Source of the DNA: Bacteroidota bacterium | GTDB lineage: Bacteria; Bacteroidota; Bacteroidia; B-17B0; Aurantibacillaceae | Assembly (NCBI GenBank): GCA_030684395.1 | Contig: JAUXTT010000004.1 | Location: 62,001-126,000 of the forward strand | Reading direction: 5' to 3' | Length of the DNA: 64,000 bases | Shown: positions 1-9,200 of the stretch, one piece after another | Numbering within the stretch: position 1 is the stretch's first letter | Layout of the letters: each line of letters begins with the position of its first letter | Notes under the pieces: generated by a model | The model's database searches: none | What the model was told of the DNA's origin: nothing | The model's input: the letters and a program-made list of their open reading frames with translations, nothing else | Position numbers and translations under genes: made by a program

Positions 1-417
1 AACAATTGTGCCAAAACTGCTAATTTGATATACAGCGACTCCATTTTTCGTTTCGCCCCATTGCCCCGATTTTTCGGTTACTGTAGTATCAATTATCCAG
101 GGCTGCCCATATTCTTTGTCTAAATTCTTTTTCACTTCATCCCAGGCTTCCATTGGCAAAGTGATCTTAACTTCATATAAACGTTTATTCCAGAAAGCAA
201 GTTCAGCTTTATTTGCCTCAATCCCAAACAGCGTAACAGGTTTTCCATATTCAAAACGTGTTTCTTCCCAGCTTTGCGGATTGGAAATATCTTTAAGACC
301 ATCTGCCTCCCATTGTTTAGTTGGTTTTCCCATTTCAAAACCATGCGGAGGTGTGCCTGAAAACAAATCACCTACTGTAAGCGATAGAACCAAGACTAGA
401 AAAAACATTTTTTTCAT
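1..417 (-). CDS. Secreted protein of unknown function, C-terminus outside the window
   Basis: An open frame on the minus strand starts at an ATG at 417-415 and stays open for 139 codons to the left edge, so the gene is partial. It begins with Met-Lys-Lys-Met and a hydrophobic stretch (FFLVLVLSLTVGDLFSG), which looks like a signal peptide. The mature part is rich in Trp, Lys and Glu (for example KPTKQWEAD and FEYGKPVTLFGIEANKAEL) with no motif that I recognise. It is transcribed leftward out of the window. A periplasmic or surface protein is likely; no function is assigned. Confidence 0.7.
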   Translation of the reverse strand, partial: MKKMFFLVLVLSLTVGDLFSGTPPHGFEMGKPTKQWEADGLKDISNPQSWEETRFEYGKPVTLFGIEANKAELAFWNKRLYEVKITLPMEAWDEVKKNLDKEYGQPWIIDTTVTEKSGQWGETKNGVAVYQISSFGTIV

Positions 418-529
418 ATGAATAATATTATTGAATAAATATATAGAATAAATAGATTCAAAATGTAGTGAATTGAAGCATTAAAATGTATTTATCTTTA
501 CGCAAAGCCATGTTATAGAAACTAATTGA

Positions 530-655
530 TTGAAAAAATTGAATGTAGCAATTATAATACCTTGTTATAATGAAGAAGATTCGATAGAAAGAGTTTTCTC
601 TGATTTAAGAACTTTCCCTTTAAATCCATTATTTAAAATAACACCAATCTATTAG
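530..655 (+). pseudogene. Remnant of a family 2 glycosyltransferase (N-terminus only)
   Basis: A 42-codon frame from TTG at 530 to TAG at 653-655 encodes the start of a GT-A glycosyltransferase of the dolichyl-phosphate-mannose-synthase type: KKLNVAIIIPCYNEEDSIE followed by a helix (RVFSDLRTF). In the intact family the first beta strand (VAIIIPCYNEE) is followed by a second strand and the VNDGSSD nucleotide-binding motif. Here the frame stops within the second strand (FKITPIY, stop). About 90% of a normal 230-330 residue enzyme is absent. An in-frame TGA lies directly before the TTG. A terminator hairpin follows 10 bp after the stop. Confidence 0.7.
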
Positions 656-665
656 TGAGCCAATA

Positions 666-695
666 AAAAACGAGTGCCGATTGACACTCGTTTTT
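666..695. terminator. Bidirectional intrinsic terminator
   Basis: An 11-bp perfect stem, AAAAACGAGTG (666-676) and CACTCGTTTTT (685-695), encloses an 8-nt loop. The A-run and T-run allow termination in both directions. It lies just downstream of the minus-strand TonB gene and of the glycosyltransferase remnant. Confidence 0.8.
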
Positions 696-716
696 GGTTT
701 TAGCAGCGAATTTATT

Positions 717-1520
717 TTATTGTAATCTGAACCGGATTGGTAAATTAAACATCACTTTTACTTCTTTTCCAGCATTCATTCCCGGTTTCCATTTCGGCAT
801 TTTTGCAACAACTCTCATGGCTTCTTCATTACAATCGCCGCCAATACCCTTTAGTATTTTAATATTGTCTACTTTTCCTTCTTTGTTAATCACAAAGTTC
901 ACATAAACGGTTCCTTCTACACCTAAAGCAACCGCTTTGTCAGGATAAACAATATTGTTTGATAAAAAGTGCATTAACGCTTCTGTTCCGCCCGGAAATT
1001 CAGGCATAACATCAGCAACAATTTCGATCTTATCCTCTACAATTGGTTTTACTTCAGGAAGTACACCACCTTTGGGGTCGCCAATTACAGTTATTAGGTC
1101 TGTTGTATCGCCTTTGACCTCAGGACTTGTTGAGGCACCTAATTTTGCATTGGGATCAGGTTGCCTTTCCGGATTATCCGTAAAGGTAGTTGCAATAGCC
1201 TGCGTTGCCGGTTTGTAATGGGTTTTAGGCGGCTCAACCTTTTTTTGTTGGGTATGATCTGTAAGATCTACTTCTGTAACAACATCCGGGAAATAAATCT
1301 CTTTTTCCAAGGCTAAAGGTTTTTCTGCAAAAAAATTATTGTACGCAAGAGTTGATCCTACAATAAGGAGTAAAATTGCTCCAAGAATTAATAAGGATTT
1401 TATTAGCGAATCATTGTAAGTAGTTCTGATTGCATAAGCCCCATATTCCTTGTTGCGTTTTTCAAACAACATCTCTGTCATGTTGTTTGTGCTTTTGATG
1501 GTGGTATTCATGATTGACAT
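717..1520 (-). CDS. tonB: TonB-family energy transducer
   Basis: This 267-residue protein couples the proton-motive force (with ExbB/ExbD) to outer-membrane TonB-dependent receptors. A cytoplasmic N-terminus carries the EKRNKEYGAYAIR segment seen in Bacteroidota TonB proteins. It is followed by one membrane segment (about residues 41-60), a Pro/Lys-containing periplasmic linker, and a TonB C-terminal domain (about 172-267; PEFPGG, a VEGTVYVNFVI strand and a final PIRFRLQ strand). exbB and exbD are not adjacent, so it is an orphan transducer here. The ATG at 1520 is used; an ATG three codons in (1511) is also possible. The 289-bp upstream gap holds phased GCCAC repeats and a degenerate inverted repeat. 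The TonB receptor at 51-55 kb is a plausible client, by inference only. Confidence 0.88.
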   Translation of the reverse strand: MSIMNTTIKSTNNMTEMLFEKRNKEYGAYAIRTTYNDSLIKSLLILGAILLLIVGSTLAYNNFFAEKPLALEKEIYFPDVVTEVDLTDHTQQKKVEPPKTHYKPATQAIATTFTDNPERQPDPNAKLGASTSPEVKGDTTDLITVIGDPKGGVLPEVKPIVEDKIEIVADVMPEFPGGTEALMHFLSNNIVYPDKAVALGVEGTVYVNFVINKEGKVDNIKILKGIGGDCNEEAMRVVAKMPKWKPGMNAGKEVKVMFNLPIRFRLQ

Positions 1521-1645
1521 TTTTAAGGGTTAATAATAAAGTAAAGCGCTCTACTATCAACTGACCTTTAGCATTGCGCAATACTTCGAACCAATTGACA
1601 ATTCAAAAGTATACACACAGAAGCATTACATCAACATGAAACCAA

Positions 1646-1677
1646 GATGTGGCAGTAAGATTTTTTTAAGTGGCGGG
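1646..1677 (-). promoter_or_regulatory. Two phased GCCAC direct repeats upstream of tonB
   Basis: Read on the minus strand, GCCACTTAA and GCCACATC occur with starts 21 bp apart (plus-strand GTGGC at 1670 and 1649), about 130-155 bp before the tonB start. The same 21-bp arrangement of related ACCAC motifs occurs upstream of the surface genes at 28.4 kb and 51.3 kb. No binding protein is known from this sequence. Confidence 0.35.
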
Positions 1678-1707
1678 AAATAACGATTATGTGGTAAAAG
1701 ATATTTG

Positions 1708-1763
1708 CGAATTTGTACGGATATACTAATTGATAATACCAATCTGCACGAATATACAAATCG
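1708..1763. repeat. Degenerate inverted repeat related to the one at 42,988-43,061
   Basis: The plus strand reads CGAATTTGTACGGATATAC, and further on TGCACGAATATACAAATCG. These two arms are imperfectly complementary. They match the arms of the perfect inverted repeat downstream of purN. It lies beyond the 3' end of the minus-strand fabH. Confidence 0.5.
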
Positions 1764-1809
1764 TTACTTTGCATAATTACTGATTAGTATATTCCTATAG
1801 AATTCTTAA

Positions 1810-2793
1810 TTAGTAGGACCATTTAATATAAATAGCACCCCATGTGAAACCTGCACCAAATGTAGTTAGTATAAGGTTGTCACCCTTTTTTAACTGACTT
1901 TCCCATTCATATAAACATAAAGGGAGAGTTGCAGACGTTGTATTTCCATAACGCTGAATGTTTAGCATTACTTTATCCGTGCTGATTCCCATACGATGCG
2001 CGGTGGCATCAATAATACGTTTGTTGGCCTGATGTGGAACTAACCAGGCAACATCTTCAGAAGATAGTTTATTTCTTTGCATCATTTCCTCGGCAACATC
2101 AGCCATTTTAATAACTGCAATTTTAAATACCGATTGCCCATCCATAGTAACAAAATGCTCTCTGTTTGCAACAGTTTCTGCAGTAGAAGGGTGTAAACTT
2201 CCACCTGCTTTTTGGAATAAACTTTTTCTTCCCGAACCATCACTATACATTTTGCAATCTATAATTCCAGTTTCATCCGTACTTGGTTCAAGTAATACAG
2301 CACCCGCGCCATCTCCAAATAATACACAAGTGTTTCTATCGGTATAATCTATAATGCTGCTCATTTTATCGGCACCTATTACCATTACTTTTTTATACCG
2401 ACCAGATTCTATATAACGGGCACCGGTTTCTAATGCATAAATAAAACTGGAACATGCTGCCTGCACATCAAATCCCCAAACATCCCCTGCTCCTATAGCG
2501 TCCCCAACAATATTGGCAGTGGCCGGATATTGATAATCCGGAGTAACAGTTGCTACTATAATAAGATCTAATTCGGTTGCGGCTATATTTCTTTTCTTAA
2601 GCAAAGATTTAGCAGCTTCAGTTGCCATAAATGCTGTCGCTTTATCCTTGTCTCTTAAAATCCTGCGTTCTTTAATGCCACTTCTACTGGTGATCCACTC
2701 ATCAGTTGTATCAACCATTGTTTCCAATTCCTTATTGGTTAAAACATATTCCGGTAAATAGGCAGACACGGCAGTAATAGCAGCTTTGATCAT
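1810..2793 (-). CDS. fabH: 3-oxoacyl-ACP synthase III (FabH), first copy
   Basis: This 327-residue enzyme is a KASIII-type initiator of fatty-acid synthesis, condensing an acyl-CoA with malonyl-ACP. The catalytic triad is complete: Cys114 in QAACSSF, His254 in LVPHQANKR and Asn284 in RYGNTTS. The adenine/CoA-site region (DEWITSRSGIKERR) is present. It has exactly the same length and triad numbering as the second FabH at 20,811-21,794, so the two are paralogues. It differs from that copy next to the active site (CSSFIYA versus CSGFLYG; NTTSATLP versus NTTGGTIP). It stands alone, away from the fatty-acid cluster, and may prefer a different primer or serve a secondary pathway; that is inference. 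Confidence 0.9.
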   Translation of the reverse strand: MIKAAITAVSAYLPEYVLTNKELETMVDTTDEWITSRSGIKERRILRDKDKATAFMATEAAKSLLKKRNIAATELDLIIVATVTPDYQYPATANIVGDAIGAGDVWGFDVQAACSSFIYALETGARYIESGRYKKVMVIGADKMSSIIDYTDRNTCVLFGDGAGAVLLEPSTDETGIIDCKMYSDGSGRKSLFQKAGGSLHPSTAETVANREHFVTMDGQSVFKIAVIKMADVAEEMMQRNKLSSEDVAWLVPHQANKRIIDATAHRMGISTDKVMLNIQRYGNTTSATLPLCLYEWESQLKKGDNLILTTFGAGFTWGAIYIKWSY

Positions 2794-2950
2794 GTTAAAA
2801 ATTTTAGGTAAAGTTAGGGTATTAGTGCTTATAAGTGAGTTTTTATTAAATTTACAATACTATATTCTTTTTGTATATTTGGAGTACATTATTTTTGTTA
2901 TCTATTGATTTTATTGAATTATGTGGTTGTTTTATAAATAATCAAATACA

Positions 2951-4507
2951 ATGTCCAAAGTAAAAAATGACAGTATTTTTAGCCTGATCAACTCACTCAG
3001 TAAGAGTGAAAAATGGCAATTTAAGGTATATGCAAATCGGTTGAATAAAACAGGGAATAAGATCTTTGTTGAAGCATTCGATATCATATCCGGACAAAAG
3101 GAATATAATGAGCAGGAATTACTTTCAATAGAAAAATTGAAGCCAAGTCAGGTTCCCAACATCAAACAAAATCTCTATAAACAAATTCTGGCCAGCTTGA
3201 GTAATAGTTCAGTGATGTCGCAGGAGAATCAGGTTACCCGATATGTGGAACATGCCAAATTTTTGTACAACAAATGTTTGTATAATGATTGTTTGATTAT
3301 TATTGAAAAGGCTAAAAGAGCGGCAAGAGAAAATTATCAGTTAATCATGATGCTTGAGTTGCTCGAGTTGGAAAAGGCAGCTATTATTCAAACCGCAAAC
3401 GATAATATAAGTGAGCGAATTGATAAATCTGTGCAGGAAATAACAGAGGTATCGAGGCAATTGCAAAATATTAACAGGTTTTCCAACTTATCGGTTCGTT
3501 TAACTGCCTTTTACCAGCATGTTGGATTTATTCGTGACAACAAGGATTTGAAAAGCGTTAGGGATTATTATAATAAAAACTTTCCGGAATTCAATATACG
3601 TGATTTGTCGGAGTTGGAACAATTGTATCTGTATTCAACTATTACTTCATTTTATTTTTTTGTTCAGGATTTTAATAAAGGATACAAATATGCTAAAAAG
3701 TGGTTGCAGGTTTTTGAGCACAACCCTAAATTGATCAAAGCGAAAACAGAGCTGTACATCAAAGCACTGAATAATGTACTGGTTGCACAAAACAAGCTAT
3801 TTCTATATGCCGAATTTAAAGAAATTCATCAGCGACTTGTTTCTTTAAAAAGACAGAAGCAGATCATACTTACCGAAAACCTACAATTAAATCTCTTCAA
3901 AGCAATTTATATACATGAAATAAACCGACATTTTATGTTGGGTGAATTTAAGTCCGGAACACGAATAGTAAATGCTTTGGAAAAGGATCTGATGAATTTT
4001 ATCCCTAAACTAAACAGAAACACGGTGATGATCTTTGATTATAAAATTGCCTGCTTATATTTTGGAAACTATCAATTTAAAGTATCAATTAAGTGGTTGA
4101 ATAAGATCATTAATGAAAAAACATCCGATCTTCGTGAGGACTTACAGTCGTTTGCCCGGATTCTTCGCCTTATCTGTTATTTCGAGCTGGAAGATGCTGA
4201 AATGATTAACTATAACGTAAAGGCTACTTATCGCTTTTTACAGAAGAAGCATAGTTTTGTAAAGTATCAGCAGTTGATTATGGACTTTTTGCGGAACAGT
4301 AAAAAAACAGATACACGCTCCAATACCATTGCCCGATTTGGTCAACTGAAAAAAAACATGCAAAAATTGGAGAATAACCGCTTTGAAAAAAGAGCTTTCA
4401 TTTATTTTGATATTGTATCCTGGCTTGAAAGTAAAATTGAGAATAAATCTATGCAGGAAATCGTTCAGCAAAAAGCATCCCGTTACATTTCAAAGACTTC
4501 TGTTTAA
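2951..4507 (+). CDS. Helical protein of unknown function, upstream of rpoN
   Basis: This is a 518-residue protein without signal peptide or membrane segment. It is predominantly helical and rich in Lys, Leu, Asn and Tyr. The N-terminus (SIFSLINSLSKSEKWQFKVY) and the recurring aromatic/hydrophobic helical spacing (LYNKCLYNDCLIIIEKAKRA, YFGNYQFKVSIKWLNKII) suggest a TPR-like alpha solenoid. I do not recognise the family. It ends 50 bp before rpoN on the same strand. TATATTTG (2874-2881) and TATTTTTG (2890-2897) upstream resemble -7 elements. The cytoplasmic location is inferred from the lack of export signals. Confidence 0.8.
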   Translation: MSKVKNDSIFSLINSLSKSEKWQFKVYANRLNKTGNKIFVEAFDIISGQKEYNEQELLSIEKLKPSQVPNIKQNLYKQILASLSNSSVMSQENQVTRYVEHAKFLYNKCLYNDCLIIIEKAKRAARENYQLIMMLELLELEKAAIIQTANDNISERIDKSVQEITEVSRQLQNINRFSNLSVRLTAFYQHVGFIRDNKDLKSVRDYYNKNFPEFNIRDLSELEQLYLYSTITSFYFFVQDFNKGYKYAKKWLQVFEHNPKLIKAKTELYIKALNNVLVAQNKLFLYAEFKEIHQRLVSLKRQKQIILTENLQLNLFKAIYIHEINRHFMLGEFKSGTRIVNALEKDLMNFIPKLNRNTVMIFDYKIACLYFGNYQFKVSIKWLNKIINEKTSDLREDLQSFARILRLICYFELEDAEMINYNVKATYRFLQKKHSFVKYQQLIMDFLRNSKKTDTRSNTIARFGQLKKNMQKLENNRFEKRAFIYFDIVSWLESKIENKSMQEIVQQKASRYISKTSV

Positions 4508-4543
4508 ATCAATTTTGGCAGGTTCTTACACCATAAAATTTCT

Positions 4544-4551
4544 TATATTCG
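4544..4551 (+). promoter_or_regulatory. Possible -7 element of rpoN
   Basis: TATATTCG differs at one position from the Bacteroidota -7 consensus TAnnTTTG and lies 6 bp before the rpoN ATG. No TTG at the ideal -33 spacing is visible. Transcription from here would give an essentially leaderless mRNA. Confidence 0.35.
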
Positions 4552-4557
4552 CACTGT

Positions 4558-6060
4558 ATGGCAATGAAACAATCCCAACAAATGCGACTTCAGCAAAAGT
4601 TGTCGCCGCAGCAAATTCAGCTTATGAAATTGTTGCAGTTGCCTGCTATGGCTTTGGAACAACGAATTAAAGAGGAGTTGGAGGCTAATCCTGCATTGGA
4701 AGAAGGCGAAGAGGAAATGGAAGAGGAGATGCAGGAAGAAGAATTTGATGATGATGATTTGGATAATGATGTTGAAGAGTCGGATAATAGTATAGATGAT
4801 GACAGACCCGTTGAACTGGAGCGTGTAGATGATGAAGTTACGTTTGAAGATTACATGGATGAAGTTGAAGTTGCGGAATATAAATATGAGATCAATAACA
4901 ACGGTAAGGACGATGATCGGAAAGAAAGCCCCATCTCTGTTGGACCCGGATTTCATGATGTTTTAGAAGAACAATTGGGATTACGTGACCTCAGTGACCA
5001 CGAATACAGAATAGGTTTATATCTCATTGGCTGTATTGATGAAGATGGGTACTTAAGAAGAGACCTTAGTTCAGTAGTTGATGATATTGCCTTTTCGCAA
5101 AACATTACAACCGATACAAGCGAGTTGGAAAAAGTGTTGAAGGTTATTCAAACATTTGACCCGGCCGGTGTAGGAGCACGTAACTTGCAGGAGTGTTTGT
5201 TATTGCAATTAGACAGAAAAAACCCACGTACACGTGAAATACATTTTGCCATTGATGTTGTAAAACATTATATGGATGAATTCTCCAAAAAGCATTATGA
5301 GAAGATCGCAAAGAATATTGAGATCAACGATGAAGAAGAGTTTAAAGATATTATTAATGAAATAACACACCTAAATCCAAAGCCGGGTGGAGCTTCTGCT
5401 AATACAAGTGTTGCGGGTGATATTGTCCCCGATTTTGTAATAAATAATTCGGAAGGAAAATTGGAGCTTTCTTTAAATCAGCGTAATATGCCTGAGCTAA
5501 AGTTAAGTAAGGATTATTTGGAAATGCTTACTGAGTATTCCAAAAATAAAGACCGCTCCAGTAAAGAAGCAACTACTTTTGTTAAAAGCAAGATCGAATC
5601 AGCTCAATGGTTTATTGATGCATTGTTTCAGCGCCAACAAACTCTGCTGGTTACTATGAATTCGATAATGAAATATCAAGCAGAATATTTCTTAACAGGT
5701 GATGAAACCAAACTCAGACCAATGATCCTGAAAGACATCGCAGAATCAATAGGCTTGGATATTTCTACTGTTTCCCGCGTGGCAAATAGTAAATATGTTA
5801 CAACACCATTCGGAAATTTTCTTCTCAAATCATTTTTCTCCGAATCACTAAGCACCGATAGTGGAGAAGAAGTTTCTACTCGTGAAGTGAAAAAAATCCT
5901 TAGAGATTGTATCGATGCTGAAAATAAGAAGAAACCGCTTACAGATGATGCGTTAATGGTGATCCTAAAAGAAAAAGGATACAATATTGCTCGAAGAACC
6001 ATTGCGAAATACCGCGAACAACTTGATATTCCGGTTGCACGGATGAGAAAAGAGATATAG
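4558..6060 (+). CDS. rpoN: RNA polymerase sigma-54 factor
   Basis: This 500-residue alternative sigma factor directs RNA polymerase to -24/-12 promoters that need AAA+ activators. Region I is Gln/Leu-rich (MRLQQKLSPQQIQLMKLLQL) and is followed by a very acidic region II (about residues 40-100, runs of Glu and Asp). The core-binding region follows (TFDPAGVGARNLQECL). The C-terminal DNA-binding part has a helix-turn-helix (IAESIGLDISTVSRV) and the RpoN box (ARRTIAKYRE) about 20 residues from the end. Length is typical. Another start (MKQSQQ, codon 3) is possible. No bacterial enhancer-binding protein is encoded within this window. Confidence 0.96.
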   Translation: MAMKQSQQMRLQQKLSPQQIQLMKLLQLPAMALEQRIKEELEANPALEEGEEEMEEEMQEEEFDDDDLDNDVEESDNSIDDDRPVELERVDDEVTFEDYMDEVEVAEYKYEINNNGKDDDRKESPISVGPGFHDVLEEQLGLRDLSDHEYRIGLYLIGCIDEDGYLRRDLSSVVDDIAFSQNITTDTSELEKVLKVIQTFDPAGVGARNLQECLLLQLDRKNPRTREIHFAIDVVKHYMDEFSKKHYEKIAKNIEINDEEEFKDIINEITHLNPKPGGASANTSVAGDIVPDFVINNSEGKLELSLNQRNMPELKLSKDYLEMLTEYSKNKDRSSKEATTFVKSKIESAQWFIDALFQRQQTLLVTMNSIMKYQAEYFLTGDETKLRPMILKDIAESIGLDISTVSRVANSKYVTTPFGNFLLKSFFSESLSTDSGEEVSTREVKKILRDCIDAENKKKPLTDDALMVILKEKGYNIARRTIAKYREQLDIPVARMRKEI

Positions 6061-6177
6061 AATACAGTTTATCTTACTGAAAATCAGCTAATTAATGCAT
6101 TTAATTTTACTTATTTTTGAGTGATTTCACTTTTTTTGTGGAATTCAGAAGACCTGCACATCTCAATACCAAAAGCT

Positions 6178-6193
6178 CCCGATAGCTATCGGG
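6178..6193. repeat. CCCGATAGCTATCGGG palindrome, copy 1
   Basis: A perfect 16-bp palindrome lies 20 bp before the alpha-2-macroglobulin start. It is one of seven perfect or near-perfect copies in the window. Confidence 0.85.
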
Positions 6194-6212
6194 ATAATCA
6201 ACACATCATATT

Positions 6213-9200
6213 ATGGAAACAAGTACAATTAAAAAGGGGTTAAAAGTAGGTGCCACAGCAATTTTGGCGTTTTCTTTATTGGCTTGGGTTACACCTTCGC
6301 GTTATTACCAACAAGCTTTAGAAAATGAATTTATAAAAGATCTAAAGAAAAAACTGACTTCTTATAACGAAGAATTTCCGGAAGACAGAGTATATATTCA
6401 GTTTGATAAACCAATGTATGAACCGGGAGAAACGATTTGGTTTTCTGCAAATTTGTTGAACGCAAAAAACATGCAGGCTTCGGATAAGAGTGATATTTTG
6501 CATGTTGATTTTGTCAACCCAAAAGGAAGTGTAGAGAGAAGCATAAAACTTATTGCAAAGAATGGTAGAGTTGCCGGAGATTTTGATCTGGATAAAGAAG
6601 CATTAGGTGGTATGTATAAAATCCGTGCATACACCAATTGGATGAAGAATAGTGGTGAAGATAATGTATTCGAAAAAGAAATTCAGGTTCAGGATGTGGT
6701 TCTTCCAAACCTGAAAATGAAACTGGACTTTGAAAAGAAAGCTTTTGGTGCAGGTGATGAAGTGATCGCGAAATTGGTTTTGAATACAAACGAAAACAAG
6801 CCACTTGCTGATTATAAAATAAAACTTGTTGCTAATTTAAACGGACAAAAATTTATTGAGAAAGCAGAAGTGACCGATGAAGAAGGAATTAAATTTATCA
6901 AATTCACTTTACCAAAAGATTTGAAAACCAATGATGGTTTATTAAATGTAATGATCGATTACAATGGAAGCACAGAAAGTGTTTCACGTTCTATCCCTAT
7001 AGTTCTTAATAAAATTGACCTTGCTTTGTTACCTGAAGGTGGAGATTTAGTAGAAGGCTTACAAAGTAACGTTGCGATCAAAGCTTTAAACGAATTTGGG
7101 AAACCTGCTGATATTGAAGGTGTGGTTTTAAATTCAAAAGGAACAAAGGTGAGTACGTTCAGCAGTTTTTATAACGGTATGGGTGCGTTTAATTTTACTC
7201 CTGCTGCTAACGAAACATATACAGTAAAGATAACAAAGCCGGAAGGAATTACTGAAGTATATAAAATGCCGGAAGTTTTAAAAAGAGGTTATGTATTAAA
7301 TGTGAATAATACAAAAGACGGCGAACTTACTGCAACTATTCGTACTACTGAAACAGAGCAATTATCATTGGTTGCTCAGGTGAGAGGAACAATCTATTAT
7401 TCTACTGCTATAGACGCAAAAAAGGGCGACAACGCTATTATTATTCCAACTGAAAAATTTCCTGTAGGTGTTGCTCAGGTAACATTGTTTGATGCTAAAG
7501 GGATTGAACGCGCAGAACGTTTAAGTTTTGTAAACAGTAACAATCAACTTCAAATTTCTATTGAAACAGATAAAGAAAAATACTTGCCACGTGAAAAGGT
7601 AAAATTAACTGTACGTGTAAAAGATGAAAAAGGGATGCCTGCACCGGCTAATGTGGCACTGAGTGTTGTGAACGATCAGTTTCTTTCTTTTGCAGATGAT
7701 AAAACGGGAAATATTTTATCGGAATTATTATTACAACAAGATCTTAAAGGGAAAGTAGAAGAGCCTGCATTTTATTTCGATAAAAAAGAAGAGAAAGCGG
7801 AAAAAGCACTGGATTATTTATTGATGACCTCAGGCTGGAGAAGATTTACCTGGGAGCAAATCATGAAACAGGAAAAGCCTTTGATCACTTATGCAAATGA
7901 AAAAGCAATTGTAACAGGTACTGTTGTGGATGCAAATACATCAAAACCTCTCTCAAAAGTAAAAGTTAAGGTAGGTTCAATAGGAGAAGTTGTGGAAACG
8001 GATGAAAATGGGAAATTCACTTTCAAAAAAATGGACCTTACTTCTTATGTAACTCTTAATTTTACTTCTACCGGATATTCATATCAGTCTCTCCCAGTTT
8101 ACGAATACAATCAAAATTTAATGGTGTATTTGTATAAGCCAGTTTCTTATCCTTCATACACATATGCTACAGGAACTGGTAATGCTGCTGGTGTACCAAA
8201 ACAACCTTCAGGAAAAGGTGGGGTTAGGAATAAAAATAATGTCCCAAAAAAGGCGGAAAGAAATGATGTACCCGCTAATAATGTGATGGTTGATAACGTT
8301 CAAATGGTTCCTCAGGAAAATGTTGCAAATAATGTTGCTATTGCGGAACCGGGAGTTGTTGTAAAAGAAGACGAAGGAAAAGTGAAGGATGTAAAAAAAG
8401 GAAAGGATAAAGAAAAGAAAAATGTGTTGAGCGCAAAAGCGGATTTGAATGAGATCGCACTTGGAGACTTGGATGATGATGGCGTTTTTGTAAATGATAA
8501 CAGAAACAATTTTTTCAAAAATGGCGAAATGGCAAAGGTTGTTGCCGGAAAACCAATGCAGGCTATTACATATTATCGTGCGAAACAATTTTACGCACCA
8601 CAGTATGAAGCACAAGAGAATGTTGAAACCCGTACCGATTTTAGGAATACTGTTTACTGGAACCCGAATATTGAAGTAGATCATACCGGAAAAAAAACAG
8701 TGGAGTTTTATATGTCAGATGATGTTTCTTCTTTCCGCACAACTGTTGAAGGAATTAGTAATGAAGGAACAATTGGCAGAGGTGAGAAAACATTCTTTAC
8801 TCAATTACCTTTCGGAATGAGTACAAAAATTCCGGTAGAGGTTGCAACAGAAGATGTTGTTTCCATTCCTTTAACTTTAACCAATAACACTGATAAGCCG
8901 TTAGGTGGAAAATTAAGTGTATTGGCACCTGAAGCTTTGCTGGCTGTTCAAGCAACTCCTGAAATTCAAACCATTATGCCAGGCAAAGCAAAAACAATTT
9001 ATTTAGATTATAAAGTGTCTGATAAAATTGGAGTAGGAGATTTTACAGTAACGTTTAAAGCTTGTGGTTTAGGCGATGCTTTCACACAAAAGATCCGTAT
9101 CGCTCCAAAAGGATTTCCTGCTGGCGTTTCTTTCTCAGGGCAAGAGGTAGAAAAGGAATATACTTTCTCAAACAGAAATGTGGTTCGTGGTTCTTTAAAA

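Noticed and set aside
4543-4956. 137-codon minus-strand frame over the start of rpoN
   Set aside because: It mirrors the Glu/Asp-rich region II of sigma-54 (giving Phe/Ile-rich nonsense) and has no independent support.
8208-8684. 158-codon minus-strand frame inside the alpha-2-macroglobulin gene
   Set aside because: It is antisense to the charged linker of a clear gene, has low-complexity Ile/Phe/Asn composition and no family pattern.
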